A stretch of 5,940 bases of DNA from Syntrophomonadaceae bacterium (GCA_007127255.1 SKZS01000167.1:1-5940), one strand, 5' to 3'. Shown: positions 1 through 5,794, numbered from the stretch's first letter. Program-made: numbers and translations. Notes: generated from the letters alone by a model not told the origin.

Positions 1-57
1 TTGCGTCATTTGCTGAACAATAAAAAGACTGCTTTCAGAAACAGTTTTTCCTTTCAT
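1..57 (-). CDS. Acyl-CoA thioesterase-like protein, N-terminal fragment (runs off left edge)
   Basis: Only the first 19 codons lie in the window, reading leftward from an ATG whose complement is at 55-57. The peptide is MKGKTVSESSLFIVQQMTQ and stays open to the edge. A strong Shine-Dalgarno sequence, AAGGAAGG on the minus strand (62-69), lies four bases upstream, and a good promoter sits further up at 144-173, so the start is well supported. From memory of the family, the opening with VSES followed by a hydrophobic strand and QxM resembles the N-terminus of YkhA/YciA-type hotdog-fold acyl-CoA thioesterases, which hydrolyse acyl-CoA to free acid and CoA in the cytoplasm. The diagnostic hotdog helix motif would lie outside the window, so this product name is tentative; that a gene starts here is much surer. 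It is transcribed away from the TIR operon and is probably unrelated to it. Confidence 0.55.
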   Translation of the reverse strand, partial: MKGKTVSESSLFIVQQMTQ

Positions 58-143
58 GGTTCCTTCCTTTCGCAGCTGTTTAAATGCTGCCTGTTATTGC
101 CACACTATTAACCGGGTTTTACCTGTAACTGCTGCCTGCGAAA

Positions 144-173
144 ATTATAGCTGTTATTTGCCAAACCCGTCAA
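144..173 (-). promoter_or_regulatory. Sigma-A-type promoter for the leftward edge gene
   Basis: On the minus strand a -35 box TTGACG (complement at 168-173) is followed after 18 bases by a perfect -10 box TATAAT (complement at 144-149). Transcription would start near 137 and leave a leader of about 80 bases before the ATG at 57. This is the best promoter match in the window. The leader includes a small GCAGC/GCTGC inverted repeat (72-76 and 86-90) just upstream of the ribosome binding site, which may or may not matter. Confidence 0.65.
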
Positions 174-437
174 CATTTACTATTAACAAAGCTTTTTTTT
201 GAATGCCCATACCTTTATCAGAACAATTAATAGTATCATGTTTACAACTTCAACCAGACAATTTTTTGATTTGATAGCAGGACATTTTGAATCTTTGGCT
301 AATTAATGATAATAAAGCAATAAGCTAATAAGAGTTCCCTTTCCAAGAACCTGGCATATAGCAGCATAGTTTCCATATACATAATCAGTTACCTGACATC
401 TAATCCTAAATTATTAATTACCTGTGCTGCATCTTAG

Positions 438-449
438 CTTATAGATAAG
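438..449. repeat. Short palindrome CTTAT-AG-ATAAG upstream of the operon
   Basis: A perfect five-base inverted repeat (CTTAT at 438-442, ATAAG at 445-449) with a two-base centre lies immediately upstream of the candidate -35 box at 453. The position would suit a dimeric regulator, but a palindrome this short in AT-rich DNA can arise by chance, and no second copy was seen before the other genes. Confidence 0.3.
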
Positions 450-452
450 GTA

Positions 453-480
453 TTAACTGTAATTCTTTGCTTGATATTAT
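453..480 (+). promoter_or_regulatory. Candidate sigma-A promoter of the TIR operon
   Basis: TTAACT (453-458, four of six matches to TTGACA) and TATTAT (475-480, five of six matches to TATAAT) are separated by 16 bases. Initiation near 487 would give a leader of about 28 bases that still contains the ribosome binding site. A weaker alternative is TTAGCT (434-439) with TGTAAT (458-463). The region is AT-rich, so the choice is tentative. Confidence 0.4.
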
Positions 481-500
481 ATTTCCGTTTTTAATAAGAT

Positions 501-508
501 AAGGGGAA
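501..508 (+). promoter_or_regulatory. Ribosome binding site of the first TIR-RCC1 gene
   Basis: AAGGGGAA lies ahead of two adjacent ATG codons at 515 and 518. Aligning this leader with that of the second copy matches the GAAGAATA stretch (506-513 here, 2300-2307 there) and puts the second copy's only start opposite the ATG at 518. The ATG at 515 falls opposite a CTT. The downstream start may therefore be the real one, although the upstream one has slightly better spacing (eight bases). Confidence 0.6.
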
Positions 509-514
509 GAATAA

Positions 515-2203
515 ATGATGCACGATGTTTTCATCTCTCATTCATCTAAGGATCATGAGGCTGCAAAAGTTATCTGCACCGCACTGGAAGCAGCCGGGGT
601 AAGCTGCTGGATGGCCCCACGCAATATTAACCCCGGCCAGGAATGGCCGGATGCAATTGTAAAAGCTGTCCATAACAGCCGGCTGATGGTGCTGGTATTT
701 ACAGATAACGCAAATACATCAAAAGATGTGGCTAAAGAAGTCGCCCTTGCTTCGAATTTGCATATAAACGTGACCCCCTTTAAGATTGAGGATGATTCTC
801 CCAAAGGAGTCCTCCAGTATTACCTGGCAGACAAAGAATGGCTTAGCGCATCAAATCCCCCTGATGGAAAACAGATCAAAGAGCTTATCGATGTAATAAA
901 ACCGCTGATTGAAAGCAGCAAACAGGAACATCCAGCGGCTGCTGAACCCCGGAAAGAAACCGGCGAAAGCGATCTGCCGGAAGGGGAAGCTATAGCAGCT
1001 GAGAAAGAACCACCGGTTAAGACTGAGAGCAGCTATATAAACTATATCAGGGAAAAGAAATTTATTATTCTGCCGGCCCTGGGTTTGCTGGTAATTGTAC
1101 TGGCCTGGTTTTCGTTTGGCATGGAGGAAACTATATTCGAAGAACCTGCAAAAGCTGCAAACGTAACCGCAGAAAGGTACCAATCCTTTGTGCAGCTTGA
1201 TAATGGTGATTTATATGCTTTTGGAAGAGGTCAGGATGGCATGCTGGGCCTGGGAAATGAAGATAACATGCTTAGTCCAACGAAACTCGATGACCTCGGT
1301 AAGGTTAAGGAAGTATCCGCCGGAAACAGGCACCTTCTTATCCTCCTTGAAAACGGGGATGTTTATTCCTGCGGAGGTAATGTAAACGGCCAGCTGGGTC
1401 ACGGATCCAGGGATGATACAATTATTCCTAAAATAATAGATGGTTTGCCTGCAATTAAAGCTGTATCAGCCGGAGGCGACCATTCACTGGTCCTGGCCGA
1501 AAATGGTGACCTTTATTCTTTTGGCTGGGGATGGGATGATCAACTCGGGCATGGAGACAAACAAGTAGAAGAGGTGCCGCGAAAGGTTGAAGGTATTTCC
1601 GATGTTGTCAGCATATCAGCAGGATACCGTTTCTCCCTGGCCCTTACGGAAAATGGTGACCTTTACTCATTTGGAAAGGGTGAATATGGTCAGCTGGGAC
1701 ACGGTGACCGGTTAAGCCAGGATATTCCGAAACAGGTTTTAGCGATCACCGGTGTAAAAGAGATATCCGCGGGAGCCTACCACTCCCTGGCCCTAACCGA
1801 AGACGGTGATGTATACTCTTTCGGGGCAAATTGGAATGGCATGCTGGGAAACGGCGATACAGATGTAAGACCTTTACCAACAAGAATTAGCGGAATCTTT
1901 AACGCTTCTGCCATTTCTGCCGGAAGGAGCCATTCATTGATTCTGCTGCAAAATGGCAACGCTTACAGCTTTGGTTCAGGTAGTGAAGGAATGCTCGGCC
2001 ACGGTGATGAAAAAGACCATTATATACCATTATTAATAGAAGGACTGGAAGATGTAACGGCAATATCGGCGGGGTGGCATCATTCCCTGGCCTTAACCGA
2101 AGACGGTTCCGTTTATGCCTTTGGCCGTGGAGAAGACGGCCGGCTGGGGCTTGGGGATACAGATTCCCGCTTTGTCCCGACACTTGTCGATAAAACCTGG
2201 TAA
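515..2203 (+). CDS. TIR - transmembrane - seven-bladed RCC1 propeller protein, copy 1
   Basis: A 562-residue protein. Residues 3-135 form a TIR domain of the TIR_2 type, with opening strand DVFISHSSKD, BB-loop region CWMAPRNINPGQEW (31-44), and motif SKDVAKEVALA (69-79) whose Glu75 aligns with the catalytic glutamate of NAD+-cleaving TIRs. A Pro/Glu-rich linker (about 136-178) leads to a basic REKK and one transmembrane helix (183-202). The rest (218-562) is seven RCC1 repeats built on SAGxxHSLxLxxNGDLYSFGxGxxGQLGHGD, six of exactly 50 residues and a last of 45. Basic residues before the helix and acidic ones after it predict TIR inside and propeller outside. No signal peptide is seen, so the helix should act as a signal anchor. 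It is the first gene of the probable operon, 108 bases ahead of its paralogue. Domain calls are secure; a role as a surface receptor with an NADase or signalling TIR is inference. The start could be the ATG at 518. Confidence 0.93.
   Translation: MMHDVFISHSSKDHEAAKVICTALEAAGVSCWMAPRNINPGQEWPDAIVKAVHNSRLMVLVFTDNANTSKDVAKEVALASNLHINVTPFKIEDDSPKGVLQYYLADKEWLSASNPPDGKQIKELIDVIKPLIESSKQEHPAAAEPRKETGESDLPEGEAIAAEKEPPVKTESSYINYIREKKFIILPALGLLVIVLAWFSFGMEETIFEEPAKAANVTAERYQSFVQLDNGDLYAFGRGQDGMLGLGNEDNMLSPTKLDDLGKVKEVSAGNRHLLILLENGDVYSCGGNVNGQLGHGSRDDTIIPKIIDGLPAIKAVSAGGDHSLVLAENGDLYSFGWGWDDQLGHGDKQVEEVPRKVEGISDVVSISAGYRFSLALTENGDLYSFGKGEYGQLGHGDRLSQDIPKQVLAITGVKEISAGAYHSLALTEDGDVYSFGANWNGMLGNGDTDVRPLPTRISGIFNASAISAGRSHSLILLQNGNAYSFGSGSEGMLGHGDEKDHYIPLLIEGLEDVTAISAGWHHSLALTEDGSVYAFGRGEDGRLGLGDTDSRFVPTLVDKTW
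1166..2200 (+). repeat. Seven RCC1 repeats (150-base units) in copy 1
   Basis: Blades begin at 1166, 1316, 1466, 1616, 1766, 1916 and 2066; the first six are 150 bases each and the last is 135. All join in frame with no insertions or deletions. Blade 1 is the most degenerate (TAERYQSF in place of SAGxxHSL), blade 2 has SCG in place of SFG, and blade 4 has Phe for the usual His in the SAG motif. Seven blades is the standard closed ring of RCC1-type propellers, including the secreted bacterial inhibitor BLIP-II. Confidence 0.9.
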
Positions 2204-2209
2204 GCCAGG
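2196..2209 (+). repeat. Small hairpin spanning the stop codon of copy 1
   Basis: CCTGG (2196-2200) and CCAGG (2205-2209) can form a five-base stem with a TAAG loop that contains the stop codon. The identical arrangement occurs at the end of copy 2 (4008-4021). No T-run follows, so this is not an intrinsic terminator. It may simply be part of the duplicated segment. Confidence 0.35.
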
Positions 2210-2230
2210 CAGCCGCACCAGGTTGACGAT

Positions 2231-2275
2231 TAATACACTTAAATAATAGATTTTTTATATTGATCAAGTGCATTA
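2231..2275. repeat. Imperfect inverted repeat between the two TIR-RCC1 genes
   Basis: TAATACACTT (2231-2240) and AAGTGCATTA (2266-2275) are complementary at nine of ten positions around a 25-base AT-rich spacer. It has no counterpart in the other gaps of the operon. It could be a weak RNA hairpin or an operator. A possible internal promoter overlaps it: TTGACG at 2223-2228 with a poor -10, TAGATT, at 2247-2252. The evidence is positional only. Confidence 0.35.
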
Positions 2276-2295
2276 CCTTATTGTTAGGATGGGAA

Positions 2296-2301
2296 AGGTG
2301 A
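2296..2301 (+). promoter_or_regulatory. Ribosome binding site of the second TIR-RCC1 gene
   Basis: AGGTGA lies ten bases before the ATG at 2312 and matches the 3' part of the canonical Shine-Dalgarno sequence. The surrounding GAAGAATA is shared with copy 1, which shows that the duplication includes the translation start region. Confidence 0.65.
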
Positions 2302-2311
2302 AGAATAGCTT

Positions 2312-4015
2312 ATGCACGATGTTTTTATCTCTCATTCATCTAAAGACCGGGAAGCTGCAACAGTTATCTGCACCGCACTGGAAGCAGCCGGGATAAGCTG
2401 CTGGATGGCCCCGCGTGATATTAAACCCGCCCAGGAGTGGCCGGATGCGATTGTAAAAGCTGTCCACAACAGCCGCTTGATGGTCCTGGTATTTACAAGT
2501 AACGCAAATACATCAAAAGATGTAGCTAAAGAAATTGCCCTTGCTTCCAATTTGCATATAAACGTGACCCCCTTTAAGATTGAGGATGATACTCCCAAGG
2601 GAGTCCTTCAGTATTACCTGGCAGACAAAGAATGGCTTAACGCATCCAATCCCCCTGATGGAAAGCAGATCAAAGAGCTTATCGATGTAATAAAACCGCT
2701 GATTGAGAGCAGCAAGAAGGAACATCCAGCGGCTGCTGAGCCCGGGGAGGGAACAAGCGAAAGTGATCTGCCAAAAGGAGAAGTTAAAAAAGTTGATACA
2801 GAACCGCCGGTTAGGACTGAGAGCAGGTACATAAACTTTTTTAGGGAAAAGAAATATATTATCCTTCCCATAATCATTCTGCTCGCCATCCTGTTCGCCT
2901 GGTTTATTTTAAATACAGAAAGATCGACCCTGGAAGAACCTTCTGAGCTGCCTCCACTTAAAATTGCTGTGGATGTATTAGCCGGAGCAGAGCACTCCTT
3001 TATACAAACCAATAATGGCGATCTTTATGCTTTTGGAAGTGGCGTTGATGGCCTTCTAGGTCTGGAAGATGAGCATAACAGGCTCAATCCGACAAAACTT
3101 ACCAGTCTCGTTAATATCAAGGAAGTATCAAGCGGCAGCAGGCATACGCTGATCCTCCTTGAGAATGGCGATGTTTACTCCTTCGGGAATAACAGGTACG
3201 GCCAATTGGGACATAACCATAAAAATAATTTAATAAATCCCGAAAATATTTCCGGATTGCCTAAAATAAAGGCAGTTTCAGCAGGAGTAGTTCACTCTTT
3301 GGTTCTGGCCGAAAATGGTGATCTATATTCATTCGGGTGGGGATTGGATAATCAGCTCGGTCATGGAGACGAATTAACATTAACTTCCCCGCAGAAAATT
3401 GAAGACCTCTCCAATATTTCGAGTATATCAGCCGGACACCGCCACTCTCTGGCCATTACTGAAAATGGTGATCTTTACTCTTTTGGAAGAGGTGACAGCG
3501 GGCAGCTTGGGCACGGTGACCGGGCAGGCCAGGGTGTACCGAAACTGGTTGAAGCAATCACCGATGTAAAAAAGATATCAGCAGGATCCTCTCACTCCCT
3601 GGCCCTAACTGATAATGGAAATGTTTACTCTTTCGGAGCTGGCTGGAACGGTATGCTTGGTCACGACAATTTAGATATGCGAACATTACCAACCAGGATC
3701 AGCGGTATCTTTAATGCCTCTGATATATCAGGAGGAAGAAGACACTCGCTGATTTTACTTGAAAATGGCAATGTTTACTGCTTCGGTTCAGGTAATGACG
3801 GAATGCTTGGCCACGGCGATGAAAAAGACCGGTTGATACCTGTATTAATTGAAGGACTTGAAGATGTAACGGCAATATCTGCGGGATGGTATCACTCCCT
3901 GGTTCTAACCGAAGACGGTTCCGTTTATGCCTTTGGCCGGGGAGAAGACGGACGGCTGGGGCTTGGGGATACAGATTCCCGCTTTGTCCCGACACTTGTC
4001 GATAAAACCTGGTAA
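2312..4015 (+). CDS. TIR - transmembrane - seven-bladed RCC1 propeller protein, copy 2
   Basis: A 567-residue paralogue of the preceding gene with the same domain order. The TIR_2-type domain is at residues 2-134, with Glu74 in SKDVAKEIALA as the likely catalytic glutamate. An acidic, proline-containing linker (about 135-176) precedes a basic REKK and one transmembrane helix (182-201). Seven RCC1 repeats follow (223-567). The first blade is more canonical here (LAGAEHSF) than in copy 1. By hand alignment the TIR is about 92% identical to copy 1, the helix and flanks differ strongly, and blade identity rises from 58% in blade 1 to 96% in blade 7. Topology by the positive-inside rule is TIR in, propeller out. 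The gene ends 35 bases before gene 3, which implies cotranscription. Two intact, diverged receptors side by side suggest different ligands or a heteromeric receptor; that is inference. A purely structural or adhesive role for the propeller is the main alternative. Confidence 0.93.
   Translation: MHDVFISHSSKDREAATVICTALEAAGISCWMAPRDIKPAQEWPDAIVKAVHNSRLMVLVFTSNANTSKDVAKEIALASNLHINVTPFKIEDDTPKGVLQYYLADKEWLNASNPPDGKQIKELIDVIKPLIESSKKEHPAAAEPGEGTSESDLPKGEVKKVDTEPPVRTESRYINFFREKKYIILPIIILLAILFAWFILNTERSTLEEPSELPPLKIAVDVLAGAEHSFIQTNNGDLYAFGSGVDGLLGLEDEHNRLNPTKLTSLVNIKEVSSGSRHTLILLENGDVYSFGNNRYGQLGHNHKNNLINPENISGLPKIKAVSAGVVHSLVLAENGDLYSFGWGLDNQLGHGDELTLTSPQKIEDLSNISSISAGHRHSLAITENGDLYSFGRGDSGQLGHGDRAGQGVPKLVEAITDVKKISAGSSHSLALTDNGNVYSFGAGWNGMLGHDNLDMRTLPTRISGIFNASDISGGRRHSLILLENGNVYCFGSGNDGMLGHGDEKDRLIPVLIEGLEDVTAISAGWYHSLVLTEDGSVYAFGRGEDGRLGLGDTDSRFVPTLVDKTW
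2978..4012 (+). repeat. Seven RCC1 repeats (150-base units) in copy 2
   Basis: Blades begin at 2978, 3128, 3278, 3428, 3578, 3728 and 3878, with the same 6 x 150 plus 135 base layout as copy 1. No blade has been gained or lost since the duplication, although such tandem units could recombine. Changes relative to copy 1 concentrate just after the GQLGHGD motif (repeat positions 31-40). Confidence 0.9.
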
Positions 4016-4036
4016 GCCAGGCAAACTCACCAGCTT

Positions 4037-4042
4037 GGAGGG
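4037..4042 (+). promoter_or_regulatory. Ribosome binding site that sets the TTG start of gene 3
   Basis: GGAGGG lies eight bases before TTG at 4051. The TTG opens exactly where the TIR domain should begin (KHKVYLSHAEQD aligning with HDVFISHSSKD), and there is no in-frame ATG nearby. The TTG is therefore taken as the start. Confidence 0.7.
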
Positions 4043-4050
4043 AAATTAGC

Positions 4051-4641
4051 TTGAAACATAAAGTTTATCTATCTCATGCAGAACAAGACGAAGAGCTGGC
4101 ACGGCTCGTTTGTTCAGCCCTGGAAGCAGCAGACTTAAAATGCTGGATGGCAGCAAGGAATCTTCGTCCAAATCGGGACAGACAAGCAGCAGTTAAGGAA
4201 GCAATTGATGCAAGCAGAATTGTAATCGTGATTTACACTGAGAATGCAAACAGTGCTAATGAAATGCCTTCCGAGTTGAACTTTGCAACTAACGCCCGTG
4301 TAAAAATCATACCCTTCATGGTAGACGATTCCCCACCGGCCGGCGTTATGCAATATTACCTGTCAGACACTCAATGGTTAGAAGCAGATAACCCACCAAC
4401 AAGTGAGCAGTTAAACAATTTAGCTACAACCGTCAGTTTGCTGCTGGAAAGTGAAACAAAAGACCAGGGACTGTCATTAAAAAGTAGGTTCTCCGGCCTA
4501 AAGCTACGCAGAGCCTGGGCCTATGTCTCGGCAGTTACCATAGTGCTGGCCTTTGCAGTTTTTATTTATGGTGGAATCAGCATATTTCAAAGCCTTCTCC
4601 ATCTATACGAAACATTAATTACTGTTATAGCCGCTTTATAG
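4051..4641 (+). CDS. Short TIR - transmembrane protein without a sensor domain
   Basis: A 196-residue protein starting at TTG behind a strong ribosome binding site. Residues 3-134 are a TIR_2-type domain clearly related to its two neighbours, with shared landmarks ALEAA, CWMAA, NANSANEMPSEL (Glu75 at the catalytic position) and QYYLSDTQWLEADNPP, but much more diverged (roughly 40% identity by eye). A basic stretch (SLKSRFSGLKLRRAW, 142-156) precedes one transmembrane helix (about 157-180), and a short hydrophobic tail ends the protein, so there is no RCC1 domain. Topology should be TIR inside. The BB-loop region reads AARNLRPNRDRQ where the larger copies have APRxIxPxQEW, so the Pro, Gly and Trp typical of the family are missing; activity or partner binding may differ. 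It lies 35 bases behind copy 2, so it is probably cotranscribed. It could be an adaptor, a regulator, or an effector for the receptors (inference). The TIR-membrane assignment is firm. Confidence 0.9.
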   Translation: MKHKVYLSHAEQDEELARLVCSALEAADLKCWMAARNLRPNRDRQAAVKEAIDASRIVIVIYTENANSANEMPSELNFATNARVKIIPFMVDDSPPAGVMQYYLSDTQWLEADNPPTSEQLNNLATTVSLLLESETKDQGLSLKSRFSGLKLRRAWAYVSAVTIVLAFAVFIYGGISIFQSLLHLYETLITVIAAL

Positions 4642-4699
4642 CAATCGCAAAAATATTTAGACAGTATTATATTATTAACATGTATAAGGAGTTTACCGG

Positions 4700-5794
4700 A
4701 TGAGAAATATTAAGCTTGTGCTCTTAATATTTTTTTCAGGATTGGTTTTAGCAACCGGTTGGCTGTACATCGCCTGGATGAGCCTGGAGCAAACAGCGCT
4801 CAGTTCTGATTTCTACAGGGGACTTATCCGGGAAACTAATATTGGCTATGTTGCCCATCCAGAACTACAAAACTATCTATCTGCTATGTTGCTTAACAGG
4901 ATGCCCGATAGAATCGGGGGAGCCCTGCTTGAAGAATTCGATAATGACCTCGAAGAAAACGCCGAGGAAGAAGAAGTTGATGAAGAAACCAGGCAGATCT
5001 GGACAAACCTTATCCATTCCGCTGTTATACAGAGCTATAATTCGGCATGGATAGAGAATCAAGTGTTTGCTATTGTAGATGAAAACCTTCCTTACATTAA
5101 AGGAGAGCAGGATTCTATCAGTGGAGAAATAGATTTAAGGGAGATCAAGGCAAGCATAAAAAGTAGAATAATCCATGAATTGGGAACCCTCCCTGCAGAA
5201 TCTTTGCGGGCCTTGAATATACCTATAATCTCAACAGATTTAGAAAATTTTTGGGGAGGAACTATTCAAGATTTTAATGTGCAAATAGAACCCGGCATTG
5301 CGGAAATTTTGGCAGACGAAATCCTGGCCCAGATGGACCTGCCTGATGAAATCAGGCTTGACACTTTTGTGGCTGAAGCTGACTTGCCTCCGCAAACAGA
5401 TCAGGCCATATCAGCCATGAACCAGGTATGGGAACTATTTCAATACTGGCCGTATATATTATTATCTCTGCTGCTCCTGATAACTCTTCTTCTGGCAGAG
5501 CCTTCCGCCGGCCTAAAATGGTTTGGCATATCCACTCTAATATTTAGCCTTACCGCTTTACTTTGTCTACAGGTAATTCTTTACACAATTACAACTCTTC
5601 TGCTATTGATGAACAATGTCGTTATTGCCGGCGCATCGATTTCACCGGCACTGGTTGCTGATATCGCTGCATATACTATTTCCCGGACAATGAACGTACC
5701 CCTGACAGGCCTTGTAATTGGCCTTGTTATGTTGGTTGGAGGTATGGTTATTGGACTTGTAAGCAAGGTTATTCTTAAAAACAAACAGCTCTAA
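4700..5794 (+). CDS. Membrane protein with four predicted helices and a large external domain, unknown function
   Basis: A 364-residue protein whose ATG follows AAGGAG (4686-4691) by eight bases. I do not recognise the family with confidence. Visible features are a basic N-terminus (MRNIK), a hydrophobic helix at 5-25, and a mostly hydrophilic segment at about 26-247 with a very acidic run (79-97, rich in Glu and Asp) and mixed helical stretches. Hydrophobic helices follow at about 249-266, 275-303 and 335-357, with a basic tail (KVILKNKQL). The positive-inside rule gives N-terminus in, the 220-residue domain out, and C-terminus in. No catalytic motif, lipobox or TIR-like sequence was found. 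It starts 58 bases after gene 3 on the same strand with no terminator between, and the operon terminator follows it, so cotranscription is likely. It might be a partner that transmits or restrains the TIR signal, or an unrelated cell-envelope protein; context is the only support for a link. Confidence 0.8.
   Translation: MRNIKLVLLIFFSGLVLATGWLYIAWMSLEQTALSSDFYRGLIRETNIGYVAHPELQNYLSAMLLNRMPDRIGGALLEEFDNDLEENAEEEEVDEETRQIWTNLIHSAVIQSYNSAWIENQVFAIVDENLPYIKGEQDSISGEIDLREIKASIKSRIIHELGTLPAESLRALNIPIISTDLENFWGGTIQDFNVQIEPGIAEILADEILAQMDLPDEIRLDTFVAEADLPPQTDQAISAMNQVWELFQYWPYILLSLLLLITLLLAEPSAGLKWFGISTLIFSLTALLCLQVILYTITTLLLLMNNVVIAGASISPALVADIAAYTISRTMNVPLTGLVIGLVMLVGGMVIGLVSKVILKNKQL

Larger units (their letters stand above)
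58..514. other. Divergent intergenic region without a convincing gene
   Basis: These 457 bases separate the leftward edge gene from the TIR operon. The left third holds the leader and promoter of the edge gene. It also contains a loose direct repeat: TGCTGCCTG at 85-93 and 130-138, each followed by a CTGTTATT-TGCC-like stretch (91-101 and 151-162). The middle (about 175-430) is AT-rich and has no long open frame, RNA gene or clear remnant of a mobile element. The right end holds a short palindrome (438-449), a candidate promoter (453-480) and the ribosome binding site of the first TIR gene. No function is assigned to 175-430. Confidence 0.6.
515..4033 (+). repeat. Tandem duplication of the TIR-RCC1 gene
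   Basis: The two paralogues lie head to tail about 1.8 kb apart. Similarity begins just upstream of the starts (GAAGAATA at 506-513 and 2300-2307), covers the whole reading frames, and extends about 18 bases past the stops: TAAGCCAGGCA, four differing bases, then CACCAG, at 2201-2221 and 4013-4033. The unit thus includes its ribosome binding site and immediate 3' flank. The rest of the 108-base gap (about 2222-2295) has no counterpart after copy 2, where the shared tail runs almost directly into the ribosome binding site of gene 3. Confidence 0.85.

Noticed and set aside
238..306. Small open frame of 22 codons starting at ATG 238
   Set aside because: No ribosome binding site precedes it, the region is AT-rich, and the peptide shows no recognisable feature; chance is the simpler explanation.
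553..1183. Long open frames on the minus strand opposite the first TIR domain
   Set aside because: They lack ribosome binding sites and mirror the coding bias of the plus-strand gene; an equivalent frame appears opposite copy 2 at 2332-2598.
1166..2200. CRISPR-like or satellite array because of the 150-base periodicity
   Set aside because: The units are coding, diverged and translate to canonical RCC1 repeats without spacers.
1899..2273. Minus-strand frame of 124 codons overlapping the end of copy 1
   Set aside because: It encodes a low-quality Arg/Leu/Pro-rich product opposite RCC1 repeats, and a similar shadow appears opposite copy 2 (3711-3995); it is a by-product of the repeat composition.
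515..4033. Mobile element carrying the TIR genes
   Set aside because: No transposase, integrase, terminal inverted repeats, tRNA gene or target-site duplication was seen in the window; transfer remains possible, but nothing here shows it.
4642..4699. Separate promoter for gene 4 (TTAGAC at 4657 with TGTATA at 4681)
   Set aside because: The -10 would overlap the ribosome binding site at 4686-4691, so the transcript would lack it; readthrough from gene 3 is more likely.
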